Positions 47,111-58,984 of a stretch of DNA of 64,000 nucleotides are shown one piece after another. Origin of the DNA: Siniperca chuatsi (lineage: Eukaryota; Chordata; Actinopteri; Centrarchiformes; Sinipercidae); contig NC_058046.1 of NCBI RefSeq assembly GCF_020085105.1, forward strand, positions 26,420,175 to 26,484,174. The letters run 5' to 3'. The first letter of the stretch is position 1, and every line of letters begins with the position of its first letter. Made by a program: the position numbers and the translations under genes. The notes under the pieces are model-generated. The model did no database searches. It was not told the origin of the DNA and saw nothing but the letters and a program-made list of their open reading frames with translations.

Positions 47111-48889
47111 TTGTAATAGGTGTGTCTTTGTATTTTCATGCATAACGGTATGTTTGAGTGGCCACATTTCTCAGAACAATCACAGTCTTCTATATCTCGG
47201 GAATCTTTGTTTCACAGTGAGTGCACAGCAGTGGTTGTTACTTATGCTAATGGTGTGATGTGACCTATTGTCGTGTGGATAAGAGCATTTGCCAAATGCA
47301 ACACTTGTGGGAAATGTTTTACTCAAATCACATACTTTTAAAAACACCCGAAGATCAATATACACAGGAGAAACCACCGAGCTGAAACTCCTGTGGCGAC
47401 GTGTTCACCTGCTGAATGAAATGTGCTTTTTCAATAGACAAACACACATTTTAGATGATGTACTACATGGTGCTATCAGAGTCAGCCTAAGCAGTAGTAA
47501 TGGATACAATGATCAGTGCCCAAAGGAACGTTGGCAATGAAATGCTGTTTTGTTTGATCTCATGTATTTATTCTAACAATAAAGGTTTGTAAGGTGATGA
47601 TGTAAGAATGCCAGTTTAATACTGAAGTCCAAAGCTATAAGCAAATTCTGTTCATCAAGGCTGCAGATAGGTGATACTGACATCAAAATTAAGAATATTT
47701 AAATTATAACATGCAAGAGGTGTTTTAATGTTGCAGCTCACCAGCAGCAGGTTTAAGGGACAGTTCACCCCAAAACCAAAAATATATATTTTTCCTCTTA
47801 TCTGTAGTGCTATTTATCCATCTTGTGTATTTATTCTAACAATAAATTTTTGTAAGGTAATACTGTAAGAATATCAGATTCATACTGTCTAAAGCTATAA
47901 GCACATTCTGTTCATCAGTATAGTTCAAATAGAACAGAAAAGTTATTTTCAGTGTTAAATTATAACATGCAAGAGGTATTTTAATGGGGCAGCTCACCGG
48001 CAGCAGGTTAAAGTATAATTTGATTGTTTGGTAGTTTGATCAGTGGAAGTGTCTAATATTGAACAAGTATATATTCAGTGGTGGAATGTAACTACATTTA
48101 CTAAGTATATAAGTACTGTACTTATGTACAACACTGATTGTCCTGCAGCTCCAATTGGTTCTGTCAAACAATGCATTCAATGCTAAACACCCAGTAATGA
48201 CACTGTAAATCAAACTGTGATATTAAATGGTGTTATCAGCACATACTTTATTTGATCAACTTTGACTTGACAGAATGAATTTGACACCCAACATTCATTT
48301 TTCTTCATTTAAAAAATTCATTTTAGTTCAATCAGGAGAGACTTGTTTGAAAGAGGTGCTTGACCTCTAAAACCAGAAACATCAAACATTATATCAAGTT
48401 GAACCAATCACAAAATACATAAAGAAGAGAAAAAACTGCAGAAAAACAAAAAACTCTATTTGGCAGGATTACAACATAAGTGACTTAACACCACTAGAGA
48501 GAGGGTTTCGCAGCTTCAACATCAAAGAATTCACAATCCACTGATATAAATGAAGTAGTGTACAAAAATTGCATAAATTAATATTCTTTTAACAGGTCAA
48601 ACATTTGTAGGAACTATGAACTCACTGTGCAACAATAATCTTTCAAAGATTGGGAGATTATGATTGTTTCAAAGAAATACTGTTGCTTACAGAAATATGA
48701 ATGATACAGGGAAAAAACAGGTTAGATTAACAAAACTTGATGTCATTGCTGACAATGTACTACTTTGTTACACAAACATATTGTGACCTCAAATCAATGG
48801 GAAATTATATACATTCAGTTACAGAGATGGAGCTATTGTAAAGGTGTATTTCATTCAGTAGCTGAACACGTCTCCACAGGAGTTTCAGC
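47111..48889. other. Duplicated non-coding block between G and H
   Basis: 47430-48030 matches 57450-58050 downstream of I. Inside, a ~240-bp unit is repeated (47560-47770; 47825-48010), with AAGCTATAAGCA and TTATAACATGCAAGAGGT in each. 47278-47400 holds a relic of the post-stop tail. 48325-48470 (inverted) matches 21507-21640. No gene. Confidence 0.5.
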
Positions 48890-49117
48890 TCGATGGTTTC
48901 TCCTGTGTATATTGATCAGGTGTTTTGAGTTGAACTTTTCACACAAGTGCTGCAGTTATATGGCTCCTCACTTTCTCATGTTTTGACCACAAACCACTAG
49001 AACTGAATCGTCTCCCACATGTTTTGCAAATACAGCTTGCTCCTTGGCTGTATTCAATCTTATATGCCTTGACATATCAGAAACATCAACGTATCCTTCC
49101 CCCCACTTGCTGCAGTG
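48890..49117 (-). pseudogene. Post-stop remnants of gene H
   Basis: Minus strand: the finger after the TAG has lost its second Cys pair pattern (HCSKWGEGYVDVSDMSRHI) and runs into the decayed family tail (VFAKHVGDDSV). In H the array stops one finger earlier than in its relatives. Confidence 0.55.
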
Positions 49118-50745
49118 CTACGGCTTCTCATCAGTGTGGTCTCTTCTCATGTGGACCAACACGGCACTTCTGCTTGTGAAAGCTCTCCCACATGTTTTGC
49201 AAAGGTACGGCCTTTCACCTGTGTGGATTCTCATGTGGACTGTTAAGTCACCACTCTGTCTGAAAGCTCTACCACATGTTTTGCAAAGGTACGGCTTCTC
49301 ACCTGTGTGGATTCTCATGTGAACTTTAAATGCTGAAATGTCACCCATTCTTTTCCCGCAGGTCTTGCAAAGGTACGGCTTCTCACCAGTGTGGACTCTT
49401 CTCATGTGGACTTTCAAGTCACTACTCTGTCCAAAACCTCTCCCACAAGTTTTGCAAGTATACGGTTTCTCACCTGTGTGGATTCTCATATGCCTTTTCA
49501 ATGCTGAAATGTAAATGAATCTTTTCCTGCAGGTCTTGCAAAGGTACAACTTCTCACCTGTGTGCACTCTCATGTGGACTTTCAAGGCACTACTACGTGT
49601 GAAAGCTCTCCCACATGTTTTGCAAATATACGGCTTCTCACCAGTGTGGATTCTTAAATGAAAGTTCAAGTCTGATGTCTGACAGAATCTTTTCCCACAG
49701 GTGTTGCAAAGATACGGCTTCTCACCTGTGTGAGCTCTTTTCATGTGGACTATCAAGTGACCACTCTGTCTGAAAGCCACCCCACATGTTTTGCAAGTAT
49801 ATGGCTTCTCACCTGTGTGACTTCTCAGGTGTGTCTGCAATCTTGACTTGTACTTAAAATCTTTTCCACAAGTGTCACATTTGAAAAACATTTTACCCGT
49901 TTGAGTATTATGGTGAATTTTTAACATGGTAGAGCTGTATACATTGTTAATGTGACTTTCATGTTTGTGATGTTGATTCTCTGATCCTGGTTCTGCATCT
50001 CTAGTTGATCCTGAGTCTTCATGCTTGCCTCCTTTCTGATCTTGGCTCACAGCTGCATCAGAGTTGTGAGAGAGGAGCTGCTGGTCCCTGTTTGGTTCTG
50101 GTACCACAGAGCTTTTAACAGGTATGTTGCCTGTAGACTCTTCCTCTGCTGCACTTCGAATTTTATCCAGATTCAAGTACAGAGTCTGATCTTCACTGTG
50201 GTCACTTTCCTCATCAGTAGGAGTCAACATAAAGGCATCAGTCTCCTGCTTCAGTACAAGCTGCTCTCCCTCCTGACTGGTGCAGAGTTCCTCCTGTTCC
50301 TCTTTAATCTGTGGAGGCTCTGGGTCCTCTTGGTCCAGACTGGAGTTCCTCTCCTGAATACAGAGCTGCTGGTCAGCCAGAACCTCCTCCTCCGTACAGA
50401 CATGTTGCTGTGGGAGCTCTGGAGGGACAGAGAACAAAAGGAGCATGACACTACTATGATGGTGAAGAAAAATTGCAGACATGCAAGCATATTAGTTCTA
50501 GTATATATTTAAACACTTTGGATTATAAATTGAATTCCTCTGTTTTGTGTTAAAATAATGAGGTTTTACACACCTATCCTGTTTAACTTTATTTCGGGTT
50601 TCCAAAAGATATCCAGCAGTCTGCGCTGACGATCGATCTCTTCCTCGTATTCGACGATAGTTTTTTTAAAAACTCCGAATATTTCTTCAGCAGCAGTAGT
50701 TAGTCGCTCGCTGACAAACTCTCTCAAATACTCAACTGAAGACAT
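49118..50745 (-). CDS. Zinc-finger gene H, 9 C2H2 fingers, two exons
   Basis: Exon 1 is complement(50574-50745) and exon 2 complement(49118-50418); 490 residues. Module 1-57 ([12 protein letters not shown], ends KLNRI). The linker is the longest here because of an extra segment, [18 protein letters not shown] and onward to VKSSVV, that only J resembles (EDQTLCSLLL). Fingers start at Cys238; fingers 2, 6 and 9 have four-residue His spacing. Finger 5 begins CKTCRKRF. Finger 7 has Met for the core Phe and Phe for the core Leu, so it may fold less well. Contacts: YSRT, QGHV, QSDF, RSAV, YSAR, QSDV, DSAV, QGDV, SSAV. The stop falls after DEKP, inside what was the next finger (Tyr codon to TAG). 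Confidence 0.86.
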
Positions 50746-50918
50746 TTTTGCTTAATTACAAATTAAATAATTATCTGCGCTACGACTACAATATCGTCTT
50801 CCAGCTAATTCACTACATACATGCAGCTAACGCTACTAGCGCTTGTGTTGTTTACTTCCGCTGGATGTCACACTGTTAAGTTCCGACAGTGGAAGTGCGA
50901 TCTTTTTGTTCCGCTTCC
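50746..50918 (-). promoter_or_regulatory. Conserved promoter/5'UTR of gene H
   Basis: Minus strand, all blocks: AAGCGGAACAAAAAGATC, GCACTTCCACTGTCGGAAC, AACAGTGTGACATCCAGCGG, AAGTAAACAACACAAGCGC. It is transcribed away from gene I. Confidence 0.55.
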
Positions 50919-51719
50919 AACTGATGGCATTTTATTCAAACGTCTGTGTTTATTAGGCCTATCTTTTCTACTACTTTTAACTGACAGACATGTTTATTTG
51001 TTACTTCGCAGGTATTGGTTTTGCACAAACAAAAAATATGCAGTGGTGGAACAAATATTCAGGTATTCAGATTATTTAAGTAGAGAGTGTAAATCACGAT
51101 GCATTCAAATTGTTAGTTAAGTAAAATTACAAAAGTATTATTAGCAAAATGTATTTAAAGTATGAAAGTTAAATGAATCATTATGCAGACGGCCATATAA
51201 GTGCCATATAAATATATTTGATTTTAATTACTGATGCCATAACGTGTAACATTTGTATGTAGCAGCTGTTGACATATATGAAAAATGTGCTCTCAATTGT
51301 GAAAGTGAATCTTTATTTTGTATTGTAACATATGCAAACTTCATGAGTTAATGCAGGTACTGTGTAACAGCCAATGAGATGTGCTGGGACTGACGTGCTA
51401 TGGGATGGGAATATGACAATGAAGATTTTCCCTTGCCAGTTCCAGTCACAGCAAAACTGATGTCCCACTGTGATTTTATTCATTCGCAGTTATTTTCGGC
51501 GTAGCATTGGGTGTCCACGCCAGAATCGCTTATCAATTCATCTCTTCTAACAGGTTGATGCTCAGGAACAGTGAAAACTAAAAATAGCATCACTTTTGTA
51601 AGCAGTATTGTAATACTTCACCACCTTTTACCCCAAAACGTTTAAATGACAGTTTAAATTGTAGTTATAATAGGTACTTTTCAGGTTAAGATGAAAAAAG
51701 ATGAGATTATAAAATAAGA
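50919..51719. other. Distal upstream region of gene H
   Basis: Non-coding; partly shared with the distal flanks of F and G (CTTTTCTACTACTTTTAACTG inverted). Contains a diverged stretch like the hAT MITE (51050-51200). Confidence 0.4.
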
Positions 51720-54700
51720 TACAACTCCTTAACACAAATTGCAGGGCTAGATGGTAATAGGGTGTTGGTATGTGGGGACTTAAATACACATAGCACGGAA
51801 GGAATAAGAACAGATACAAATGGTGAGATAATTGAAGAACTGCTAGAATAAAAGAGCATGGTTTGTTTAAATGATGGGAGAGGGACTAGATTAGATGTGC
51901 ACACAGGGAACACTGTAGCACTAGAAACATTGCGTATTATCACAAAAAAATAAGAAACAAGTGGAAATATTGGGGAAATGGATATTTAGCAGTGCAAAAT
52001 GGGAAATGTTTAAATATATATGTGAGATAGAAATGGATAAAATAGACATGAAGATATGGAGGAGATTGCTAAAAAATTTAAAACAACATTACTAGAAGTT
52101 GCTAATCAGTCAAGTTCTAAAAGTAAAAGGAAAATGAAGAGAAAGGCATTTCCTTGGTGGACAGATGAGTTTGGTAAAGTAGTGAAAGAAAGGAATAAAG
52201 GTCTCAGGATATTAAGAAGAACCCATCATTTTCAGAATTTAATTTAATATAAGCAAGCACAAGCAAAGGTTATAAAAGGCAAAGCTGGCAGACTTTTTGT
52301 AATAAAATTGGTAGATCAACACTTGTGGGAGATGTTTGAACACGATTAGGAGCATGAGAGGGAACAGAACGGAATGGGAGTATCCAGTACTGAAGATGGG
52401 GGAGGAAGCAGCAGTGTCTGACGAAGAGAAGGCAGAGATGATAGTGAAGGCACTTATTCAAATCCATACTTCTTATAACTTGATGGAGGAGGGCAACAGA
52501 GGAAGGGCAATGACAAGATCAGCTGATCCGGGAATGCTTGAGAGAAGGGATGATATTAACAGTGCAATGGATGCTCAGTTTACTATGGAAGAAATAAAGA
52601 GGGCAACAGCAAGATCTGGACTAACATCTCCTGGGAAGGCTATCTGATCTGCTATGTAATATAAAGCATTTAGGTGTTTCAGCATCTATGAAGCTGCTAG
52701 GTTTTTTTAATAAAGAATGGGAAGTGGGAAAGTTGCCAACTGGCTGGAACAAAGCAGTGATTATTCCTATCAGGAAACCAGGGAAGGACCCATCAGATCC
52801 ACTGAACCATAGGCCTATAGCACTGATGTCACATATAGGAAGGATAATGGAAAGAATGATTACAGAAAGATTAGCATTTTACATGGAAAGCAGAGGAATT
52901 TTATCACCTCATCAGAGTGGATTTAGGAGGGGTAGAGGAACCATGGACCCGGTTATGTGTTTGGAAACAGAGATTAGGAAAGCACAAGTTGATAAAGAAT
53001 TTGTAATGGCAGTTTTTTTTTTACATAGAAAAGGCATATGATATGGTTTGGAAGGAGGGATTAATGATCAAATTAAATATGGTAGGAATAGCAGGTAGAA
53101 CATACAATTGGATTAAAGACTTTTTATTTGATAGATTTATACAAGTCAGAATTGGGACAGCTTCATCAGGAAGATATATGATAGATAATGGTACTCCTCA
53201 GGGCAGTGTCATTAGCCCAATACTCGTTTCCATTATGATAAATTCTGTTATTTCTCCGGTTCAGGGCAATATTGTTTGCTGATGACGGAGCCTTGTGGAA
53301 AAGGTTAAAGAACATTAATCATATTATGGGAAAAATACAAGAGATTGTTAATGTGGTTGAAAAATAGTCATATTCTTGCTGATTCAAGTTTTCAATTGAA
53401 AAAAACAAAATAGTAATGTTCACTATAAAGAGAGGTGTTGATACACAGATAAAGATGTATGGGCAAAGAATAGAACGAGTGAAAATCTTTAGATTTTTGG
53501 ATGTGTGGTTTGACGCGAAGTTAACATGGAATGAGCATATTAGTAAGTTAAACACTAAGTGTTAAAAGATATTGAATGTGATGAGATGTGTAACAGGGTC
53601 AGAATGGAGAACGAGCAGATCTGCAGTAAAAAAAAAGTATTTAGCACTGATTAGATCAGTGTTAAACTATGGGTGTATTGTTTATGGGTCGGCAGCAAAA
53701 AGCTCATTAAAGAAGTTGGAGGTGGTGCAAGCTCAAGCTTTGAGACTTTGTTGTGGTGCTTTCAAAACAACTCCTGTGTCTGCACCTCAGCTGAAGATGG
53801 GTAAAATGTCGCTGCATATTAGACAGTTAATTATGAACTACTGGGTAAATCTTCAAGGGCATTCTGAAGATAGACATCCAACAACAAAGGTACTTCTCCC
53901 ATGTTGGGAGAGAGAAAAGACCAAATAGGAGTGTTTGCATGGAGCTGAGACATTAAGTTAGAAAATATATATCCCTACAGCACTGTTAACAACGGTAATT
54001 GGCAAATGCAACAGCACTACAGTGGATAGGAGTTACAAATAAAAAAGGTTATTCTTTGTACAGATTTCTGTTCTGCATTGATGTCATTGCAGTCATTTAC
54101 ATCTCACAGTAGGCAGGATATAGTTAATGAGATATAAGAAACCCTGTACAGATTTAAAAATATGAACATTTTGATAAGATGTATGTGGATACCAGCTCAC
54201 AGAGGGATTAAGGGCAATGAAATTGTAGCTGTAGCAAAATAGGCTCTGAAGCATGATGAGATCATGGGCATTTCACTCAGTAAATCTGAAGCAAAAGGAA
54301 TAATCAAAAGAAACATCATTAAAGAGTGGCAGCACAGCTGAGATACAGGAAACACAGGACTACACCTTCATGCAGTACAGCTAGAAGTGGGCACAGTGAG
54401 GACAGCTCAAAGGAGCACCAAAGAGGAGAATATCTTAACAAGGATGAGAGTAGGACATACCAGACTTAATAAAACACTGCACTTAATAAACAAATATTCC
54501 TCAGGATTATGTGAGCACTGTCAAATAGAGGAATCAGTGGAGCATGTAATTCTTCAAAAAAAAAAAAAGTACTCTTGAGAACGAGAAACATAAAAGAGGG
54601 AAATCAGGAAGCTTGGAGTGGAAGAACAGTCTAAACAGTGTATTTGACATTGAGTTAGGGAGGCTATTCCATCATTTGAAAGAAACTGTGCGGATCAAAA

Positions 54701-54841
54701 GAATTTAGTGATCAGTGTGTATATATATATATGATTTTTTTTATTGTTTGTTTGTTTGTTTGTTTGATTAAGGGGATGGATAACTCCCACACTCCAACAT
54801 AGTAGGTGGCGCTAATGCACCTTAACGCTGAAGAAGGAGGC
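51720..54841 (+). mobile_element. I-clade LINE between genes H and I
   Basis: Plus-strand pieces in order: linker (PWWTDEFGKVVKERNKG, 52150-52200), RT (LPTGWNKAVIIPIRKPGKD, 52735-52790; NHRPIALMSHIGRIMER; HQSGFRRGRGTMDPV, 52911-52955; DNGTPQGSVISPILVSIM, 53183-53238), LIRSVLNYGCIVYGSAAKS (53649-53705), RNase H and C-terminal remnants (LTRMRVGHTRLNKTLHLI; CEHCQIEESVEHVIL, 54432-54555). It ends GGTGGCGCTAATGCACC with a GAA-rich tail fused to CTGTCGGAACAGTGTGACA. Many stops and frame changes; not active. Contains an (TTTG)n run near 54748. Confidence 0.78.
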
Positions 54842-54930
54842 TGTCGGAACAGTGTGACATCCAGCAGAAGTAAACAACACAATTACTAGTAGCGTTAGCT
54901 GCATGTATGCATTGAATTATCCCTGAATCC
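54842..54930 (+). promoter_or_regulatory. Orphan partial promoter copy
   Basis: CTGTCGGAAC, AGTGTGACATCCAGCAG, AAGTAAACAACACAA and TAGTAGCGTTAGCTGCATG are present, but after TTGAATTATC the homology to the family leader ends and no exon 1 follows. It is probably left from a lost gene or a partial duplication upstream of gene I. Confidence 0.5.
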
Positions 54931-55072
54931 CTGAAACGTCCAGATTTTTGCTCAGTTTTATGGTTATAGTAGTTTAGAAAAGTACCAAATTCCGTTGTGG
55001 AAAGAAGCAAGGTAGATGTACATCCTTGCTACTGACAATAAACACAGAAGTCTGAACAAAATGCCAGTATAT

Positions 55073-55243
55073 GAAAGCGGAACATAAAGCTCCCGCATTT
55101 CCACTGTCGGAACTTAACAGTGTGACATCCAGCGGAAGTAAACAACACAAGCGCTAGTAGCGTTAGCTGCATGTAGTGAATTAGCTGGAAGACGATATTG
55201 TAGTCGTAAGGTAGCTAATTATTTAATTTGCAATTAAGCAACA
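55073..55243 (+). promoter_or_regulatory. Conserved promoter/5'UTR of gene I
   Basis: Complete set of family blocks, leader ending TTAAGCAACA before ATG. It is the second such promoter in 400 bp. Confidence 0.55.
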
Positions 55244-56539
55244 ATGTCTTCAGTCGAGTATTTGAGAGAGTTTGTCAACGAGCGACAAACTGCTGCTGCT
55301 GAAGAAATATTCGGAGTTTTTAAAAAAACTATCGTCGAGTACGAGGAAGAGATCGATCGTCAGCGTAGACTGCTGGATATCTTTTGGAAACCTGAAATAA
55401 AGTTAAACAGGATAGGTGTGTAAAACTTCATTATTTTAATAACACAAAGCAGATCGATTTATATATAATCCAATTTGTTTAAATATATACTGTAACTAAT
55501 TTGCTCGCATGTCTGCAATTTTATAGTTTACCATCACAGTAGTATCCTATTCCTTTTGTTCTCTGTCCCTCCAGAGCTCCCACAGCAACATGTCTGTAAG
55601 GAGGAGGAGGTTCTGGCTGACCAGCAGCTCTGTATTCAGGAGAGGAACTCCAGTCTGGACCAAGAGGACCCAGAGCCTCCACAGATTAAAGAGGAACAGG
55701 AGGAACTCTGCACCAGTCAGGAGGGAGAGCAGCTTGTACTGAAGCAGGAGGCTGATGCCTTTATGTTGACTCCTACTGATGAGGAAAGTGACCACAGTGA
55801 ACCAGAACCAAACAGGGACCAGCAGCTCCTCTCTCACAACTTTCATGTAACTGAGAGCCAAGATCAGAAAGGAGGGAAGAATGGAGACAGTAACAATGTA
55901 TACAACTCTACCATGTCAAAGATTCACCATAATACTCACACGGGTAAAAAGTCTTCCAAATGTGACACATGTGGAAAAGATTTTAAGTATAAGTCAAGTT
56001 TGCAGAGACACCTGAGAATCCACACAGGTGAGAAGCCATATTCTTGCACGACATGTGGGAAAGATTTCAAAAATAGTGGTGACCTGAAAGTCCACTTGAG
56101 AAACCACACAGGTGAGAAGCCGTACCTTTGCAAGATCTGCGGGAAAAGATTCAGTGTAATGGCAAAATTGAAAAGGCATATGATAATCCACACAGGTGAG
56201 AAGCCATGTTCTTGCAAAACATGTGGGAAGGATTTCAGAGATAGTGATCACCTGAAAGTCCACTTGAGAACCCACACAGGTGAGAAGCCGTACCTTTGCA
56301 AGATCTGCGGGAAAAGATTCAGTGAAATGTCAAAATTAAAAAGGCACATAAGAATCCACACAGGTGAGAAGCCATATTCTTGCGAAACATGTGGGAGAGC
56401 TTTCAGGCACACTGGTGCCTTGACAGTCCACATGAGAACCCACACTGGTGAGAAGCCGTACCTTTGCAAGATCTGTGGGAAAAGATACTCAAATACATCA
56501 AATTTGTCAGGGCATATGAGATCGCATACAGGCAAATAG
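55244..56539 (+). CDS. Zinc-finger gene I, 7 C2H2 fingers, two exons
   Basis: Exons 55244-55415 and 55575-56539 encode 378 residues, the same length as A. The module reads VNERQTAAAEE (Gln where others have Leu) and ends KLNRI. The acidic linker (starts [13 protein letters not shown]) keeps IKEE and LKQE. Fingers start at Cys187: YSSR, NGDV, VAKR, DDHV, ESKR, HGAV, NSNG. Finger spacing is regular throughout. It is divergent from H, with the LINE and an orphan promoter copy between. The 3' UTR carries an L2 tail at 56692-56975. Confidence 0.88.
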
Positions 56540-56660
56540 CCTGGTATTTACAAAATATGAAATATTTTCACATACTTGAAAAACAGCCGAGGATCAATAT
56601 ACACAGGAGAAACCATCGAGCTGAAACTCCTGTGGAGACGTGTTCACCTGCTGAATGAAA
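56540..56660 (+). pseudogene. Post-stop remnant of gene I
   Basis: After TAG the finger code is largely deleted, leaving [17 protein letters not shown] and SPAE before TGA. Confidence 0.55.
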
Positions 56661-56691
56661 TACACTTTTGCAACAGCTACATCTCTGTAAT

Positions 56692-56975
56692 TTCAATGCA
56701 ATTCAATTCAATTTTATTTATATAGCGCCAATTCTTAACAGAAGTTATCTCATTGCGCTTTTCCTATAGAGCAGGAATAGAGCGTACTCTTTATAGTATT
56801 AATTACAGAGACCCAACAAATCCCACCATGAGGAAGCATTTGGCGACAGTGGCAAGGAAAAACTTCCTTTTAAGAGGGCAGAAACCTTGGACAGAACCAG
56901 ACTCAGTGGGGGGCGGCCATCCGCCGCTGCCGTGTTAGGTTTTGAGAGAGAGAGAAAGAGGTTTAATGTAATGTA
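56692..56975 (-). repeat. L2 LINE 3' tail in 3' UTR of gene I
   Basis: AATTTTATTTATATAGCGCC, then TCCTATAGAGCAGG and GGCAAGGAAAAACTTCCTTTT, reverse complement of the L2 tail at 60950-61400. The interrupted host phrase CTCTGTAATTTAATGTATAC can be compared at 46171. Confidence 0.65.
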
Positions 56976-58587
56976 ATGTTCAATGTAATTTAATGTATAC
57001 AATTTCCCATTGATATGAGGTCACAATATTTTAGTGTAATAAAGTAATACATTGTCAACAATGCCATCAAGTTTTGTTGAACTTACCTAACCTTTATATG
57101 ACTATCACTTATATTTAGTTAGCCACATTATTTCTTTGAAACAATCATAATCTCCCAAATCTTTGAAAAATATTTGTTGCACAGTGAGTTCATAGTTCCT
57201 ACAAATGTTTGACCTGTTAAAAGAATATTCTTTTCCCCATTTTTATACACTACCTCATTTATATGAGTGGATTGTGAACTCTCTGATGTTGCAGCTGATA
57301 AACCTTTTGTCTAGTAATGTTGGGTCATTTATGTTGTCCTTCCAAATAGTTTTTTCGTTTTTGTCTGCAATATGTCATTTAATTTTATATTTTTGTGTAT
57401 TTTGTGATTGCGTCAACTTGATATAATTTTTGTTGTTTTGGGATTTAGGGGTGACACACAAATCCAAATTTCTGTTGATGTTCTATATGGTGCTGTCAAA
57501 GAATCAGCCTAGCAGTAGTAATGAATACAATGATCAGTGTCCAAAGGAACGTGGGCAACGATATGCTGCTTTGTTTGATCTTGTATTTATTCTAACAATA
57601 AAGTTTTGTAAGGTGATGATGTGAGAATACCAGATTAATACGGAAGTCTAAAGCTATAAGAAAATTCTGTTCATCAAGGCTGCAGATGGGTGAGACTGAC
57701 ATCAAATGTTAAATTAAGAATAGTTAAATTATAACATGCAAGAGGTATTTTAATGTTGCAGCTCACCGGCAGCAGGTTTAAGGGACAGTTTACCCCAAAA
57801 CCAAAAATATATATTTTTCCTCTTACCTGTAGTGCTATTTATCCATCTTGTGTATTTATTCAAACAATAAAGGTAATACTGTAAGAATATCATATTCATA
57901 CTGTAGTCTAAAGCTATAAGCACATTCTGTTCATCAGTATAGTTCAAATAGAATAGAAAAGTTATTTTCAGTGTTAAATTATAACATGCAAGAGTTGTTT
58001 TAATGTTGCTGCTCACCGGCAGCAAGTTAAAGGGACAGTTCACCCCAAAATCGAAATGTCTGACTTTTTTGAATATAATGGGATTATATGACTTGGCTTG
58101 TGGTGCTCAAAGTGCCAAAAAAATACATTTGAAAAACTCAATAGCAATGTCTCTTTCCATAAATCATGACCCGGTTACTCAAGGCACAAATCTGTGGATT
58201 TTCTTAGTAACTGGGTCATGATTTCTGGAAAGAGTCCCTAATATTTTGTCTGATGCTAATAAGTGTGCAGCTGACAGAAACTTATTGAAGACTCAGTAAA
58301 CAGTTGGTTAATGGCAGCTCTGGTATCAATTCAGAACCTGTTTTTGTGAGATGGTACTATTGTCACCACTAAATTTTGTACTCTGTTGCAAGATTTCAGT
58401 TTTGCAGACCAACCTCTCTGATAAGACAAGCTGATGTCTGAGTAAATCTACTGACTAAATTTAATGAAATTAATTCTCACGAACAATTCGAGTTGTAAGA
58501 GTGGCCTACAAACTTTCTCTCTGAAATCAAGAGGAAAACAAAAAAATGGCACAACAATATCATGCACATGCTGAATAAGACAGCTAT
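56976..58587. other. 3' flank of gene I and duplicated block
   Basis: 57450-58050 matches 47430-48030 with the same internal ~240-bp repetition. 58050-58587 shows no coding signal; an inverted pair (AAATCATGACCCGGTTAC at 58162 and GTAACTGGGTCATGATTTC at 58207) forms a short hairpin. Confidence 0.45.
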
Positions 58588-58925
58588 TTTCAGAATCAGA
58601 ATTACTTTATTGATCCCCGAAGGGAAACTCTTTGTTACAGCAGCTCGTCTTTACGTCAGTGCACACAGGAGAAAGTACTAGCAAAAAATATAATACAATA
58701 CACTATAAAAACAGGTCAGAAATTAAATTAATTATCAGGTGGGTATAAGTATAAGATAAAATAAGTGTGAAGTACCAAGTGGGTTTACTGGTTGATGATG
58801 ATAATACAGTATAATAATACAATGTAATAATATAAGTAATAAGTAGTGGTGTATGTACTGTCGAGTTAAGTGTAGCTTATTGAGATTATTAAGATATTGC
58901 ACAGCAGTAATGGAGGTATAAAGAC
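58588..58925 (-). repeat. Rex1/Babar-like LINE 3' tail
   Basis: CAGAATCAGAATTACTTTATTG, CCCCGAAGGGAAACTC, CAGTGCACACAGGAGAAAG, and the long AT-rich UTR that is the reverse complement of 34540-34850. Confidence 0.7.
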
Positions 58926-58984
58926 GACGAGACAGAGCTACGGCAACGGGCAGCATGCGGGCTGGCGCATGCGCACTTTGACTA

